A stretch of 6,355 bases of DNA from positions 1-6,355 of the forward strand of contig CATJZH010000187.1 of the NCBI GenBank assembly GCA_949746285.1, written 5' to 3'. Source of the stretch: an uncultured Clostridia bacterium. GTDB taxonomy: Bacteria; Bacillota; Clostridia; TANB77; CAG-508. The notes below the pieces were generated by a model. The model made no database searches. It saw only the letters and a list, made by a program, of their open reading frames with translations, and was not told the origin of the DNA. A program made the position numbers and the translations under genes. Position 1 is the first letter of the stretch. Each line of letters opens with the position of its first letter. This document shows, one piece after another, positions 6,145 through 6,355 of the stretch.

Positions 6145-6164
6145 TGATTTTTCATACTTTACAT
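6129..6164. promoter_or_regulatory. Operator-like perfect 11-bp inverted repeat
   Basis: ATGTAAAGTAT (6129-6139) and its exact reverse complement ATACTTTACAT (6154-6164) are separated by 14 nt. Within the spacer, ATGA (6144-6147) and TCAT (6152-6155) form a smaller nested repeat around TTTT. Neither side is followed by a T-tract, so this is not an intrinsic terminator. The arms overlap key elements of both flanking promoters, which is the expected placement for a repressor or autoregulator site. The regulator is not identifiable from this window. Confidence 0.65.
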
Positions 6165-6186
6165 AAGAGTAAAAAAATGCTATAAT
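6158..6186 (+). promoter_or_regulatory. Downstream promoter P2 of the last gene
   Basis: TTTACA (6158-6163) lies 17 nt before a perfect TATAAT (6181-6186). This -35 is contained in the right arm of the inverted repeat. Predicted transcription starts near 6193, about 25 nt ahead of ATG 6218. Confidence 0.75.
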
Positions 6187-6217
6187 TACAGTGTATTTAA
6201 AATAAGGAGAAACATAT

Positions 6218-6355
6218 ATGTATTATTTAATAACATTACCAATTATTTTTGTAGCAGTAATTGTACACATAGTTGCAGACCGTTATGAATTGAAAATATT
6301 TGAAAAAATTTCAAGACTAATTATTATAATATTTGTTTTAATTTTTATATATACA
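6218..6355 (+). CDS. Membrane protein, N-terminal part only (cut by window end)
   Basis: Open from ATG 6218 to the window end, giving 46 residues. AAGGAGA at 6204-6210 is 7 nt from the ATG, so the start is firm. Residues 2-20 form a hydrophobic helix and 21-33 (DRYELKIFEKISR) a charged loop. A second hydrophobic helix begins at about 34 and runs off the end. A short first helix, a charged loop with K/R and then a second helix loosely recall the start of YhhN/TMEM86-type membrane proteins, but the fragment is too short to assign a family. It has its own double promoter and operator, so it belongs to a separately regulated unit and is unlikely to be the anti-sigma partner of the upstream gene. 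Confidence 0.75.
   Translation, partial: MYYLITLPIIFVAVIVHIVADRYELKIFEKISRLIIIIFVLIFIYT

Overview
The window is very AT-rich, with A/T-ending codons, strong AAGGAGA-type Shine-Dalgarno (SD) sequences and ordinary TAA/TAG/TGA stops. All convincing genes lie on the + strand. This points to a low-GC Bacillota chromosome, most likely a Clostridia-like or related gut Firmicute. I cannot name the genus. Nothing suggests a phage, plasmid or insertion sequence, and no tRNA, rRNA or CRISPR array is visible.

Positions 71-4830 hold a housekeeping and salvage block read in one direction. It contains RNase HII (rnhB), two tandem pyrimidine-nucleoside phosphorylase paralogs and an M18 metallo-aminopeptidase. 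The gaps are about 30-50 nt and carry no internal terminator. A clear intrinsic terminator follows at 4841-4878, so these four genes are probably one transcription unit. The second phosphorylase keeps the full family signature. The first has lost several conserved residues, including the equivalents of a phosphate-binding Thr and a base-binding Lys, so the pair looks like one canonical enzyme plus one diverged copy.

Positions 4900-5481 hold a monocistronic VanZ-family membrane protein. It has a good -10 but no -35. In place of the -35 lies a TTTAAG-N5-ATTAAG direct repeat of the kind bound by OmpR-family response regulators.

Positions 5528-6108 hold an ECF-like sigma-70 family gene with its own strong promoter. 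As given it is broken by a single +1 frameshift between regions 2 and 4. Its SD also lies 33 nt from the first usable ATG.

Positions 6109-6355 hold two consecutive, near-consensus promoters that share a perfect 11-bp inverted repeat, then the start of a membrane protein cut off by the window end.

The most curious signal is that both rnhB and the sigma gene have a good SD stranded about 33-34 nt upstream of the ATG. In each case short direct repeats flank the intervening segment. Removing one repeat copy plus the spacer (28 and 27 nt) restores a 6-nt SD-to-ATG spacing. This suggests small insertions in two translation-initiation regions and is presented as a hypothesis.
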